NCBI RefSeq assembly: GCF_000168975.1
Contig: NZ_AAUW01000010.1
Location: 62,001 to 126,000, forward strand
Length of the DNA stretch: 64,000 nt
DNA from: Roseibium aggregatum IAM 12614
Lineage (GTDB): Bacteria > Pseudomonadota > Alphaproteobacteria > Rhizobiales > Stappiaceae
Direction of reading: 5' to 3'
Shown: piece by piece, positions 16,844 to 25,494 of the stretch
Layout: every line of letters begins with the position of its first letter
Numbering within the stretch: position 1 is the first letter of the stretch
Notes under the pieces: model-generated
Databases searched by the model: none
What the model saw: only the letters and a program-made list of their open reading frames with translations
What the model was told of the DNA's origin: nothing
Program-made: the position numbers and the translations under genes

Positions 16844-18337
16844 TCACATGGTGCGGGCCGTCCAGGACTGGCGCTTGCGATAGATCGTCGAAGGGCTGAT
16901 TTCAAGGGCGGCGGCAGCCATCGCAATGTTGCCGTCGAAGGCGTCAAGAGCGTCTTCGATGATACGCCGCTCCTGGGCCCACAGCGGTTCGATGGTTCCG
17001 AACGGCCGGCTTGGCGGCGGTGCAGCGCGCGACCGCTCGCGGGACAGGTCGATCAGAGTACCCGGCCGGCTGCTCTGGTCGCGGATGACCAGCGGCAGCA
17101 TGTCATAGGTGACTGCGGCTCCATCGTTCATGACCACGATCTGTCGGATGGTGTTCTCAAGCTGGCGCACGTTGCCCGGCCAGGGGTAGGAGATGATCCG
17201 CGCTTCCGCGTCCGCGTCGAACCCTCTGAATCCGCGCCGCTCTTCCGCCGAATAGCGTTCCAGGAAGGTTTCGGCGAGCGGCAGAATATCGTCGCGGCGC
17301 TCCCTGAGTGGCGGCAGGTGGATCGGCAGAACGTGCAGGCGGTAGTAGAGATCTTCACGGAAGCGGCCGGCGGATATTTCCTGAACCGGGTTCCGGTTGG
17401 TAGCGCAGATGATGCGCGCGTCCACCTTGCGGGTGTGTGTGTCGCCAAGGCGCTGGAACGTTCCCGTCTGCAGGAAGCGCAACAGCTTGCTCTGCAAAAG
17501 AAGGTCCATCTCGCCGATCTCGTCCAGGAACAGCGTTCCGCCATTGGCCTGCTCGGCGGCGCCTTCGCGGTTGTCCGTGGCTCCGGTAAAGGCGCCGCGC
17601 ACATATCCGAAAATTTCGCTTTCGATCAGATCCCGGGGGATAGCGGCGCAATTCAACGTCACGAACCGGTTGGAGCGCCGTTCGGAAAGGTCATGCACCG
17701 CAGCGGCGCACAGTTCCTTGCCTGTTCCGGATTCGCCGGTAATGAAGACCGGGGCCTGCGACGGCGCCATGCGCGCGATCTGGTCGTGAATGTCGCGCAT
17801 CTGCGCGGAGGTGCCCACAAGCCGGTTCATTCCGGACGTTTCGGGTCTGACCGGAACTGTCCGGGCCGGTGGCGCGGAAAACTCCGGGAAAGAAACGGCG
17901 GGCTGCACGGTCTGCGGCGCTGCGGAAGCTGCCGGCTGAGTGGGCCTGCGTTGTTTCAACTGGAAGGAGATCTTGGAGGCAAGCGCATCAAGCGAGAAGG
18001 GCTTGGTCAGGAAATCATGCGCACCGGCACGCATGGCGCTGACGGCCCTGGAGACCGACCCCTTGGACGAGACCGCTATGATGACCGCCTTGGGGCAGCG
18101 GACCGCGTAGGCTTCCAGAGCTTCATCGCCGCCGATGGTTTCCAGATCGATGATCAGAATGTCGGTGGTCTTGTCTGCAAGGTCCTGCAGGCAGGAGGAG
18201 GATTCCGTGTACAGGATGGGGTCCGTACAGGCATGAGACAGCTTGGCGCAAACCGCAGATGTGCGGGCGGCCTCGGAGGCCGTTGCGTCAAGTACGCGTA
18301 CTATAACAGGCAGCTCTTTGCCCTCATTACTCCCCAT
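16844..18337 (-). CDS. Sigma-54-dependent response regulator (NtrC family)
   Basis: Three domains: receiver (about 10-130), AAA+ activator (about 172-400) and Fis-type helix-turn-helix (about 460-497, GNIAMAAAALEISPSTIYRKR). The AAA+ part has Walker A GESGTGKE, the sigma-54 contact loop GAFTGA, Walker B TLFLDEIGEM and the arginine-finger region, so it should open sigma-54 promoters. The receiver keeps phospho-acceptor D64, S90 and K112 but has only one acid (D17, followed by Ala) where two are usual. No histidine kinase is adjacent. The signal and targets are unknown; a flagellar FlbD-like role is possible but not shown. Confidence 0.88.
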   Translation of the reverse strand: MGSNEGKELPVIVRVLDATASEAARTSAVCAKLSHACTDPILYTESSSCLQDLADKTTDILIIDLETIGGDEALEAYAVRCPKAVIIAVSSKGSVSRAVSAMRAGAHDFLTKPFSLDALASKISFQLKQRRPTQPAASAAPQTVQPAVSFPEFSAPPARTVPVRPETSGMNRLVGTSAQMRDIHDQIARMAPSQAPVFITGESGTGKELCAAAVHDLSERRSNRFVTLNCAAIPRDLIESEIFGYVRGAFTGATDNREGAAEQANGGTLFLDEIGEMDLLLQSKLLRFLQTGTFQRLGDTHTRKVDARIICATNRNPVQEISAGRFREDLYYRLHVLPIHLPPLRERRDDILPLAETFLERYSAEERRGFRGFDADAEARIISYPWPGNVRQLENTIRQIVVMNDGAAVTYDMLPLVIRDQSSRPGTLIDLSRERSRAAPPPSRPFGTIEPLWAQERRIIEDALDAFDGNIAMAAAALEISPSTIYRKRQSWTARTM

Positions 18338-18552
18338 TGCTGGGTAACTCCCATCGCTGGATACGGGTCAATCGAGTATCGAAAGATTCGTCAATTTGAT
18401 AATTCTCCGAACAGGGTAAACAAAGCGTTGTCAGAACGCGCAATTTGCAGTCGATCTTCGGCTTCGGCACAGAAAAGGGCCGAAATCAGCAAAATAATCC
18501 ACTGGCGACGGGGCATTTGCCGGAAGGTGGGAGATCGCACGCCCGTGAGGGC

Positions 18553-19359
18553 TTAAAGAACGGCCACGAGGTATCCAGCCAGAAAACTCGCAAGGCAGAG
18601 GGCGACCACCAGCCGTGGAGCAACGGGATTAGCCAATGCAGCCTGCAGTTTGCTGACGCCCACCGAAGAGGGCTCCCGGTTTCGGGCTGGGGTTCCAGAG
18701 AGCAAAGGGGGCAGCGGCGACCGAGGTATGTCATACCCAAGATCCGTGACCGGCACGTCCCCTGTTGCAAGGCGCTGAGGCGCTATCGCCTCCGGTAAAA
18801 GGTGTCTCCCTTCCAGATCGATGTCAGCCTCGTCTTTGGTCGCAAGGTCTGGTGAACGCTCCAGCAATGCCGCCGCATGCGACGGAAGGAACTCCGGTGC
18901 GTAGCTGCCTTTCGGAATGGTGATCCGGACAGGATCCTCGGCACCGGAACCGGCATAATATTTCTCGAGCCTGCGCCGAAGCCGGGCCGCCTCGACACGA
19001 ACGATCGGGTCCGTCACCGGATTGAAGTCTTCCGGCCGCCCGAGCGCTTCGACCGCGATCGTATAGCCTTTGATTTTTTCCTGTTGCCTGCTCAACGTGG
19101 CATTCACGACAAAGCCAAGGAAAGCCCGCAGTTGGGGAGCCGACTGGAATTCGGGACTTTTCAGGGTGTTGATGAGAGCGGCCTGTATCTGTTCCTCGCA
19201 CGGAACCTGGTCCGGATCCGTTTTCTGGGCGATCGCTTCATCGGGCTCCAGGGAAAGAGGCGCACCCGGCACGGGGCGATCCTTGGCAGGCTGGTCTATC
19301 TTCGCATCCGGCGCATTCCCGCGCCGTGTCCGATATGTCGTTTGTTCGGCTGCATGCAT
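18553..19359 (-). CDS. Hypothetical protein: winged-helix-like N-domain with C-terminal membrane helix
   Basis: A 268-residue protein. Residues about 50-160 match a domain I know from the N-termini of alphaproteobacterial TPR and adenylate-cyclase-like proteins: ALINTLKSPEFQSAPQLRAF, GYTIAVEALGRPEDFNP, DPIVRVEAARLRRRLEKYY and ITIPKGSYAPEF. The rest is low-complexity, then a single helix at the C-terminus (LVVALCLASFLAGYLVAVL). The usual effector part is absent. Start chosen at ATG 19359 (AGGGGG in front). The domain resembles DNA-binding winged helices of the OmpR/CadC kind, so a membrane-anchored regulator is a guess. Confidence 0.65.
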   Translation of the reverse strand: MHAAEQTTYRTRRGNAPDAKIDQPAKDRPVPGAPLSLEPDEAIAQKTDPDQVPCEEQIQAALINTLKSPEFQSAPQLRAFLGFVVNATLSRQQEKIKGYTIAVEALGRPEDFNPVTDPIVRVEAARLRRRLEKYYAGSGAEDPVRITIPKGSYAPEFLPSHAAALLERSPDLATKDEADIDLEGRHLLPEAIAPQRLATGDVPVTDLGYDIPRSPLPPLLSGTPARNREPSSVGVSKLQAALANPVAPRLVVALCLASFLAGYLVAVL

Positions 19360-19674
19360 ATCAGCCCCCTGCAAGACGTATTAAGTGATCCGTCGCGAAA
19401 AGTTCCCTTGCGTAAATTTAGACGAAGTGCTCCCGATTGCAATGGTCAAAGAGACAAAGCAGCGTAACCGCAGAGGGTTGATGGTTGTGAGCCACTTCCG
19501 CTACACCGAACGCTGCGGCAAGTGCGAAAACACCAAAATTACGTGACGCATCAACCATAGTCGGGGACAAGTCACCGATTCCAGACTGCAAAGCGGTTGT
19601 AGATTCGGCCATGCATGGTTCTTAAGGCATGATTAACCAGTAACTTTTGATTCGCGTTGGAACTTTCGAATACC
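19360..19674. other. Divergent intergenic region with CtrA site
   Basis: About 315 bases between the winged-helix-like gene and the TipF-like gene. It holds a CtrA-type motif near its right end and several GATTC (GANTC, CcrM-type) sites, but no convincing gene: a 64-codon frame on the minus strand (19418-19612) lacks a good ribosome site. Confidence 0.6.
19622..19637 (+). promoter_or_regulatory. CtrA-type binding site upstream of the TipF-like gene
   Basis: TTAA (19622-19625), seven bases, TTAAC (19633-19637): an exact TTAA-N7-TTAAC CtrA box, 38 bases before the ATG at 19675. In Caulobacter and relatives CtrA drives flagellar and cell-cycle genes through this motif. Confidence 0.65.
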
Positions 19675-21297
19675 ATGGGGCGGACAGGGACCATATTTGT
19701 AGCTATTTGCATGGCCGTGATCGCGCTGTCGTCCGCGACAGTCCTGATCTTCCAGTTCGGACGGCCGTTCGGCGAAGCTGTATCCCTGTCGCTTGCGCTC
19801 ATGTGCACCATGATCCTGATCCATCTGCTGATCGGTCGCGCGCGCGACCGGGGCGCCGTGAGCGAGGCGGTCGACCGTCTGGAAGAACGCATGGCGGATC
19901 TGGACGAGGATGTCGGCAATCTGGAAGGCAGGCTCACGGGCATGGAACACACCATGCCGCGCCGCACCCGTGCCGAAATCGATCCGCTGTTTGCCGAAGT
20001 CGAGGTGCTGGGAACCTTGGTCAAGCAGATGGCCGAGGCCATGTCGGATCTGGAAGCGAGGGTGGAGGACCAGCAGGCCATCGCCCCACCGCCGCAGATG
20101 CCCAGCCTGCCGCGCTACCAGCAGCCCCAACAACCCTATCAGGGCGAAAACCGCCCTTCCTCTTCCTATCAGGCTCCGCAGAACTGGCCTCCGGTGCAGC
20201 AGCCGCAGGCCCCGCAGCGACAGCAGCAGGCCTCGGCACCCGCTTATTCTCAGGCGCCTGACGCCGGCTTGCAGGCCCCCTATGCTCCCGCGGCTGCGCC
20301 CGGGCGGGACATGAGTGATTTCGACCGCCGCTATGGCGTCCAGACACCGCGCCTCGGCGACAAGCCCGGGCATATTTTCGGCGGCGAGCAGCCGGTCCAT
20401 AACGAGCGGGATTACGGGCACGAGCAGGATTACGCGTTCGATCTGCCGGCAGAGCATGAGCAGCGTCTTCCGGAACGCGCTGCCATGCCGGCGGAAAAGC
20501 CGAAGCCGAACATGGCCATGCGCGAACTGATCACCTCGGCGCTCAACGCCAATCGGGTGGAGCTGCACCTGCAGCCTATCGTGACGTTGCCTCAGCGCCA
20601 GGTGAAATATTATGAAGCCTTCACCCGCCTGCGGGACCATGGCGGCAATCTGATCGAGGCGTCAGCCTTTGTGCCGGAAGCGGTTCTGTCCGGTCAGATC
20701 GCCCGCATCGACAATCTGCTGCTGTTCCGTTCCATTCAGGTGGTCCGCCGGCTGACATCGCGCAATCGCAATGCCATCCTGTTCTGTAATATCTCGACGC
20801 AGTCGCTTGTCGACGAAACCTTCTTCCCGGGCTTCCTGGAATTCGTGAAGGCCAACCAGGATCTGGCGGATGTTCTGGTGTTCGAATTTTCCCAGGACGA
20901 TGTCGCCCAGATGGGCGCACTGGAGCTGGAAAGCCTGAGCTCCCTGTTCGAAGCAGGGTTCCGCTTCTCCGTCGATCAGATCGTTGATATGAAGATGGAC
21001 TTCAATTCGCTGGCCGGTCGCGGTTTCAAATACGGCAAGCTGCACGCCGACTATCTCATCGGCCGTCGCGAGGCCAAGCACGGCCACATTCATCCGTCCG
21101 ACTTTGGCGATCTGCTGCACCGCTATGGCATGCAGTTGATCACCGACCACGTCGAAACGGAGTCTCAGGTGCTGGAACTGCTCGACTATGACGTCAAGCT
21201 TGCCCAGGGCAACCTGTTCTCACCGCCACGCCCGGTGCGCGCTGAAGTGCTCCAGGGTGCACCCGCGCCCGGCCCAAGACGGTCCGCCGCAGGCTGA
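19675..21297 (+). CDS. tipF: TipF-like membrane protein with degenerate EAL domain
   Basis: 540 residues in the layout of Caulobacter TipF, a c-di-GMP-responsive flagellar positioning factor: two N-terminal helices (about 4-25 and 36-53), a coiled coil (about 60-120, VDRLEERMADLDEDVGNLEG), a Pro/Gln-rich linker (about 130-225), and a C-terminal EAL-fold domain. EAL residues are partly changed: HLQPIV and YYEAFTRL keep the Glu, LFCNIS keeps the Asn, but the metal-binding DDFG is V-D-Q-I and KID is K-L-H, so phosphodiesterase activity is unlikely. A TTG at 19657 in the same frame is an alternative start. The gene sits alone behind a CtrA-type site. TipF identity is by architecture, not a sequence search. 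Confidence 0.72.
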   Translation: MGRTGTIFVAICMAVIALSSATVLIFQFGRPFGEAVSLSLALMCTMILIHLLIGRARDRGAVSEAVDRLEERMADLDEDVGNLEGRLTGMEHTMPRRTRAEIDPLFAEVEVLGTLVKQMAEAMSDLEARVEDQQAIAPPPQMPSLPRYQQPQQPYQGENRPSSSYQAPQNWPPVQQPQAPQRQQQASAPAYSQAPDAGLQAPYAPAAAPGRDMSDFDRRYGVQTPRLGDKPGHIFGGEQPVHNERDYGHEQDYAFDLPAEHEQRLPERAAMPAEKPKPNMAMRELITSALNANRVELHLQPIVTLPQRQVKYYEAFTRLRDHGGNLIEASAFVPEAVLSGQIARIDNLLLFRSIQVVRRLTSRNRNAILFCNISTQSLVDETFFPGFLEFVKANQDLADVLVFEFSQDDVAQMGALELESLSSLFEAGFRFSVDQIVDMKMDFNSLAGRGFKYGKLHADYLIGRREAKHGHIHPSDFGDLLHRYGMQLITDHVETESQVLELLDYDVKLAQGNLFSPPRPVRAEVLQGAPAPGPRRSAAG

Positions 21298-21467
21298 TCC
21301 ACTCGCCTGTTCACTCGGTTGCAAAACTAAAAGCTATCGAGGGCTTACCAACGTTCAACGAACCAGCTTGACTGTCTTCTGACGTCAGCGGCCGCAACAC
21401 GTAAAGAAGCAGGCAACATAAGGTCCTGTCATCAGCCGTCTTCCGCTGCCGCTCTCCCAACCCTCGG

Positions 21468-21567
21468 TGTCGCCCCGGACAAGCGCGCCGCAGATCCGGG
21501 GCCCACTCTCAAGCCACCTTGCCGAAGCGATTGACCCTGGATCGCAATGGTCCCCCTTGGAATGACG
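21468..21567. repeat. Decayed intergenic palindromic repeat
   Basis: Within the 410-base gap after the TipF-like gene, CGCCCCGGACAAGCGCGCC followed by GCAGATCCGGGGCCCA, and then CCCTGGATCGCAATGG and GGAATGACG, resemble the common alphaproteobacterial element that reads CCCGGACAAGCGCAGC...GATCCGGG...TGGAATGACG. It contains no gene. The rest of the gap shows nothing beyond a terminator at its right end. Confidence 0.5.
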
Positions 21568-21645
21568 CTGACGGCGTTGGAGGCCCACACACAACACCGC
21601 CAGAAGCTTATCTCGCATCTAACATGAGCTGACGCCGGCAAAACC

Positions 21646-21676
21646 AAAAACGCCCCGGTTTGAGCCGGGGCGTTTG
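21646..21676 (-). terminator. Terminator downstream of the M16 operon
   Basis: Stem ACGCCCCGG (21650-21658) with CCGGGGCGT (21665-21673), loop of 6; the A-run on its left becomes a T-run on the minus strand. It lies 32 bases after the M16 gene stop and ends the ileS-to-M16 unit. Confidence 0.85.
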
Positions 21677-21707
21677 TCATTGCTGTGGTGTTGCAGGAGG
21701 CGAGGCG

Positions 21708-23036
21708 CTATCCCTGTTTGGGGCCGACGGTCACCACGGTGGGCGACTTGTCCGCCAGAAGGCGTTTGGCAACCCTTTTGACGTCGTCCAGTGTCACGGC
21801 CTCGATCTCGCTGTTGCGGCGGTCGAAATAGTCGATCCCCAGCTCGGCGTTCTGCAGCGCGACCAATTGACGGGCGATCTTGCCGGAGTTGTCGAAGCGC
21901 AAGGGGTATGAGCCGGTCAGATACTGTTTGGCGGATTGCAGTTCATCTTCGCTGGGCCCGGTCTCGGCCATCCGCCGGATCTGTTCCAGCATGATCTTCA
22001 CCGTTTCGTCTGCACGGTCCGCCTTGGTTGCGGCGTTGCCGATCAGAAGACCCGTGTGCGCATAGGGAGAAAGAGACGTGCCGGCGCCATAGGAAAGGCC
22101 GCGTTTTTCCCGCACTTCCTCATACATCCAGGACGTGAAGGTGCCTCCGCCCAGAATGTGGTTCATCACGAAGGCGGCCTGATAATCCGGATCGTTGCGG
22201 GTCAGCCCCGGCAGGCCGAGCAGGATCGTTGTTTGCGGAACCGCCAGTTGCTGGTTCACCTCTGTCCCGAAGTCCGGTTCGAAATCGGCGATCTCGATGA
22301 GCTGGCCTTCCTCCGGTAGCGGAGCGAAAACCTTGTCGAGAACACCGGCGAGGGTGTCCGCATCGATTGCGCCGACAACACCGATGATCAGTCCCTTGCG
22401 GGCAAGAAGCTTGCCCTGCTGGCTTTCAAGATCAGCCGCGGTCAGGCCGCTGAGGGTCTCGGCGGTGCCGATCGTCGGCCGGGCGTAGGGGTGATCGCCG
22501 AACATGGCTTCGGCGAGGGACCTGCCGGCGATCGCGTCCGGGTCGCTTTCATTGCGTCTTGCGCTTTGTGAAAGCTGATCTTTCATGCGCTCGACCGGGG
22601 CTTCATCGAAACGCGGCTGATTGACGGCCAGGGCCAGAAGGTCACTCGCTTCTTCAAGGGTCGGCGTCAACGTGCGCAAGCTGCCGTAGAACCGGTCCTT
22701 GCCGGTACTGAAGTTGATGCTGACGGCGAGTTCTTCCAGTCTGGACTGGAAGGTCTCGGAATCCATTTCACCCGCGCCTTCATCAAGCGTGGCAGCAAGC
22801 AGACGCGTCAGGCCTTCCTTGCCGGCCGGGTCCTGTGCGGAACCGCCGTCGAAGGAAAAATCGAGCGCGATGATGGGCACGGTGTGGTCTTCCACCAGCC
22901 AGGCCGTGATGCCTTTCGGGCTGGTGACTTCCTGGATCTCGACGGCCTGCGCCAACCTCATCAGGCCAAGCAGGGCAACGAACGACAGGGCGAGTGCGGA
23001 AACGGGACCGCGCAATGCGAATAGAGTTTGTGCCAT
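21708..23036 (-). CDS. M16 family peptidase-like protein, non-catalytic subunit
   Basis: 442 residues with signal peptide and two M16 half-domains. The zinc motif HxxEH is absent: the corresponding segment is GLTRLLAATLDEGA. The C-terminal half keeps the substrate-binding signature EKRGLSYGAGTSL (Arg and Tyr). This is the pattern of inactive partners that pair with an active M16 enzyme, as in mitochondrial processing peptidase and related bacterial pairs. The active partner ends 2 bases before this ATG, so the pair is translationally coupled and should form a heterodimer in the periplasm. Confidence 0.88.
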   Translation of the reverse strand: MAQTLFALRGPVSALALSFVALLGLMRLAQAVEIQEVTSPKGITAWLVEDHTVPIIALDFSFDGGSAQDPAGKEGLTRLLAATLDEGAGEMDSETFQSRLEELAVSINFSTGKDRFYGSLRTLTPTLEEASDLLALAVNQPRFDEAPVERMKDQLSQSARRNESDPDAIAGRSLAEAMFGDHPYARPTIGTAETLSGLTAADLESQQGKLLARKGLIIGVVGAIDADTLAGVLDKVFAPLPEEGQLIEIADFEPDFGTEVNQQLAVPQTTILLGLPGLTRNDPDYQAAFVMNHILGGGTFTSWMYEEVREKRGLSYGAGTSLSPYAHTGLLIGNAATKADRADETVKIMLEQIRRMAETGPSEDELQSAKQYLTGSYPLRFDNSGKIARQLVALQNAELGIDYFDRRNSEIEAVTLDDVKRVAKRLLADKSPTVVTVGPKQG

Positions 23037-23038
23037 GA

Positions 23039-24514
23039 TCAGGACTTGTCCTTCATCTGGGGCGCGTCGGATTGGGCGGCATCAGGCACCACCGGCGGTT
23101 CCATGCGCAACTCGCCGGTCACTGGCACGCTGGCGAGATAGGTGCGGGCCGCATCGACAACGTCCTCGGGCGTGACGGCCTGCACCTGCGAAGGCCAGGT
23201 CTGGACATCCTCGACCGTTTGTCCGGTGGTCAGGGCGCCGCCAAACAGGCGTGCCAGTCCGGACTGGCTGTCCTGGGCATAGATCGCGCTAGCGATCATG
23301 CTGTTCCGGGCCCGTTCGACTTCGTCTTCGGTGACACCTGTTTCAATCAGCTTGTGAAGCTCGGCCTCGATCAGGCGTTCCATGTCCTCCAGCGTGTAGC
23401 CTGGACGCGGCACGGCGTAGACGCCGAAGCGGCCATCGTCGAGGGCGCTGCCCTGGTAGTAGGCCCCGGCATTCAGGGCGACTTCCTGATCGAGGACCAG
23501 AGCTTTATGCAGACGGCTGGAAGGCCCTTCACCGAGGATGTAGGACAGGATGTCCAGCGCCTCGGGGGTGCGGCCCTTGCCGGTGGTCTGGCTCGGCACG
23601 ATCCATGTCTGCGACAGGGACACCTGACGCACACGCGGGTCGGAAACGGCTATGCGCCTTTCTCCGGCAAGCGGCGGTTCGGCCGGGCGGACGCGCTCAC
23701 CAGGCTCGGCGCGCCGGGCAACCTTGCCGTAGGTTTCCTCGGCCAACTTGTGAACTGCATCCACATCCACATCACCGGCGATCACCACCACCGCGTTGTT
23801 GGGCGTGTAGAAACGGTCGTAGAAGGCAATTGCGGCTTCCTTGTTGAGCGCTTCGATTTCGCTCTGCCAGCCGATGACGGGAGACCCGTAGGGGTGGTTG
23901 ACGAAGGTGATGGAATTGAGGGCTTCCTGCAGCCGCGAACCAGGCTCGCTGTCGACCCGCATGCGCCGTTCTTCTAGAACCACGTCCCGTTCCGGCGTCA
24001 CCACGTCGTCGGTGAGGACCAGATTCTCCATCCGGTCGGCTTCCAGCGTCATCATCAGCGGCAGGTGCTGCTTGGCGACCTTCTGGAAATAGGCGGTGTA
24101 GTCGGTGCTGGTGAAGGCGTTCTCCTGGCCACCGCGATCGGCAACCATCTTGGAGAATTCCCCGTTGGGATGGTCATGCGTTCCCTTGAACATCAAATGT
24201 TCGAGAAAATGCGCAACACCCGACTGGCCTTCCGGCTCGTCGGCGGAGCCGACCTTGTACCAGATCATATGGGTGACTACCGGCGCACGGCGATCCGGAA
24301 TGACCACCACCTGCAAGCCGTTGTCCAGCGTGAAGCTTTCCAGGTTCGGCGCAATCGTCAGATTGCCGGTGGCTGCCGGGGCGGAAAAGGCGGTTGCCGG
24401 AATGAGAGCCGTGCCGCCGGCAAGCAGGAACGCGGGCACCAGCACGAGACCGATGGAACGCTTCAACCGCCGCACGGGGGACGTCGTGGCGTGTCTTGAG
24501 TGGGATGGGTTCAC
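23039..24514 (-). CDS. M16 family zinc peptidase, catalytic subunit
   Basis: 491 residues. After an N-terminal signal segment (RSIGLVLVPAFLLAGGTAL) comes the first M16 domain with the inverted zinc motif H-F-L-E-H in GVAHFLEHLMFKGT and a distal Glu in LEADRMEN, then the second domain. Likely a periplasmic peptide-degrading enzyme. Start chosen at GTG 24514, with GGGAG at 6-base spacing; the TTG six bases earlier is less likely. Coupled to the non-catalytic partner downstream. Confidence 0.9.
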   Translation of the reverse strand: MNPSHSRHATTSPVRRLKRSIGLVLVPAFLLAGGTALIPATAFSAPAATGNLTIAPNLESFTLDNGLQVVVIPDRRAPVVTHMIWYKVGSADEPEGQSGVAHFLEHLMFKGTHDHPNGEFSKMVADRGGQENAFTSTDYTAYFQKVAKQHLPLMMTLEADRMENLVLTDDVVTPERDVVLEERRMRVDSEPGSRLQEALNSITFVNHPYGSPVIGWQSEIEALNKEAAIAFYDRFYTPNNAVVVIAGDVDVDAVHKLAEETYGKVARRAEPGERVRPAEPPLAGERRIAVSDPRVRQVSLSQTWIVPSQTTGKGRTPEALDILSYILGEGPSSRLHKALVLDQEVALNAGAYYQGSALDDGRFGVYAVPRPGYTLEDMERLIEAELHKLIETGVTEDEVERARNSMIASAIYAQDSQSGLARLFGGALTTGQTVEDVQTWPSQVQAVTPEDVVDAARTYLASVPVTGELRMEPPVVPDAAQSDAPQMKDKS

Positions 24515-24604
24515 ATGCAACTCCCGTTCTTTGTCTTCCAGACAGCATGCGCTTCAACAAGGGGAGGGGAAAGCGCAAGGCCGGATAATTTCAAGGTGGC
24601 CAAC

Positions 24605-24655
24605 AAAAAAGACCTCCGGACTTACCCTCCATATAGGAGGTGCGGTCCGGAGGTC
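24605..24655 (-). terminator. Nested-hairpin terminator after the lipoprotein gene
   Basis: Outer perfect stem GACCTCCGGA (24611-24620) with TCCGGAGGTC (24646-24655) encloses a second stem CCTCC-ATATA-GGAGG (24626-24640). An A6 run on the left gives a T6 run on the minus strand. It ends, or attenuates, the transcript from ileS-lspA-lipoprotein before the M16 genes. Confidence 0.85.
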
Positions 24656-24708
24656 CCGTTACATTTTTGTCATCTGAGCCGTGGGCCGGAGCCCCGCTCA
24701 CCGATCGA

Positions 24709-25416
24709 TCATTTACAGAAGGCCTGATCGCCTTCCAGGCAGCGCGGATCAAGCGGCGTGGAACTGTATTCGTCGTAATTGGTCGGCTTGCGCTTTTTCT
24801 TCACGACTTCCGGCATCGGTGCATCCGGCGACGGCGTGCTGTAGCCGGTGGGCGGGTCGGTCAGATAGCGGCGTGCGGACAGGCCGTTCTGCTCGATACC
24901 GGCCTGCTGGGACCGCAACTGCTGCAGGCGCTCCCATTCGGCCTTTTGCTCCGCGCGGGTCAGCTTGCCGCCCTCGGTAACCTCGTTGAACCGCCGCTCC
25001 GCTTCCAGATCGCGATTCTGGCCGGTCACACCGGTGATCTTGAAGCCGCGCATCTGTTCCGGCGTCAGCGCTTCGCTGTTCATGCTGCCTGCCTTGCCGG
25101 AACTTGCATAAATCTGCTTCAGCTCGCTCAGCTCTTCGCTTTCGCGCTGTTTGGGCCAGTTCTGATCGTTCACGCCGGCGACATTGGTCTCCGGTTCGGG
25201 CAGGTTTGTCGGCTCTGCAGGCATGGCAAGCGGCGCACGGGGTTTGTATTCGATCTGCTTTTCGTTCGGATTGACAGCGCCAAGGCCTTTCATGACCGAG
25301 TCGACAAGGGCGACATCCGGTGCCTGGCTCGTGCCATCCGCCGCCTGGCACGCGGCCAAACCGGCCAGAAGCACCAGCACTGCAGAATTCTTTACAAACC
25401 CAACTAACGTCCGCAC
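24709..25416 (-). CDS. Hypothetical lipoprotein
   Basis: 235 residues. The N-terminus is a lipoprotein signal with lipobox L-A-A-C (about residues 21-24), so it should be lipid-modified and cut by LspA, whose gene is just upstream. The mature part is hydrophilic and mostly charged, with KLTRAEQKAEWERLQQLRSQ helical and Pro-rich stretches; no enzyme motif. GTG 25416 is chosen: GAGGGG precedes it at 8 bases and the signal has a normal length, whereas ATG 25440 has no ribosome site. Family unknown to me, though the position by lspA appears typical for the group. Confidence 0.75.
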   Translation of the reverse strand: MRTLVGFVKNSAVLVLLAGLAACQAADGTSQAPDVALVDSVMKGLGAVNPNEKQIEYKPRAPLAMPAEPTNLPEPETNVAGVNDQNWPKQRESEELSELKQIYASSGKAGSMNSEALTPEQMRGFKITGVTGQNRDLEAERRFNEVTEGGKLTRAEQKAEWERLQQLRSQQAGIEQNGLSARRYLTDPPTGYSTPSPDAPMPEVVKKKRKPTNYDEYSSTPLDPRCLEGDQAFCK

Positions 25417-25494
25417 TGCGCAGACCCCTCGATTTCTCATAAAATACAGCCGGCAGCACTTCGCCCGCGATAAGTCGTTGTCCAGCCTAAACCA

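Noticed and set aside
19418..19612. 64-codon minus-strand frame in the tipF promoter region
   Set aside because: No good ribosome site, no recognisable protein, and it occupies the control region between divergent genes.
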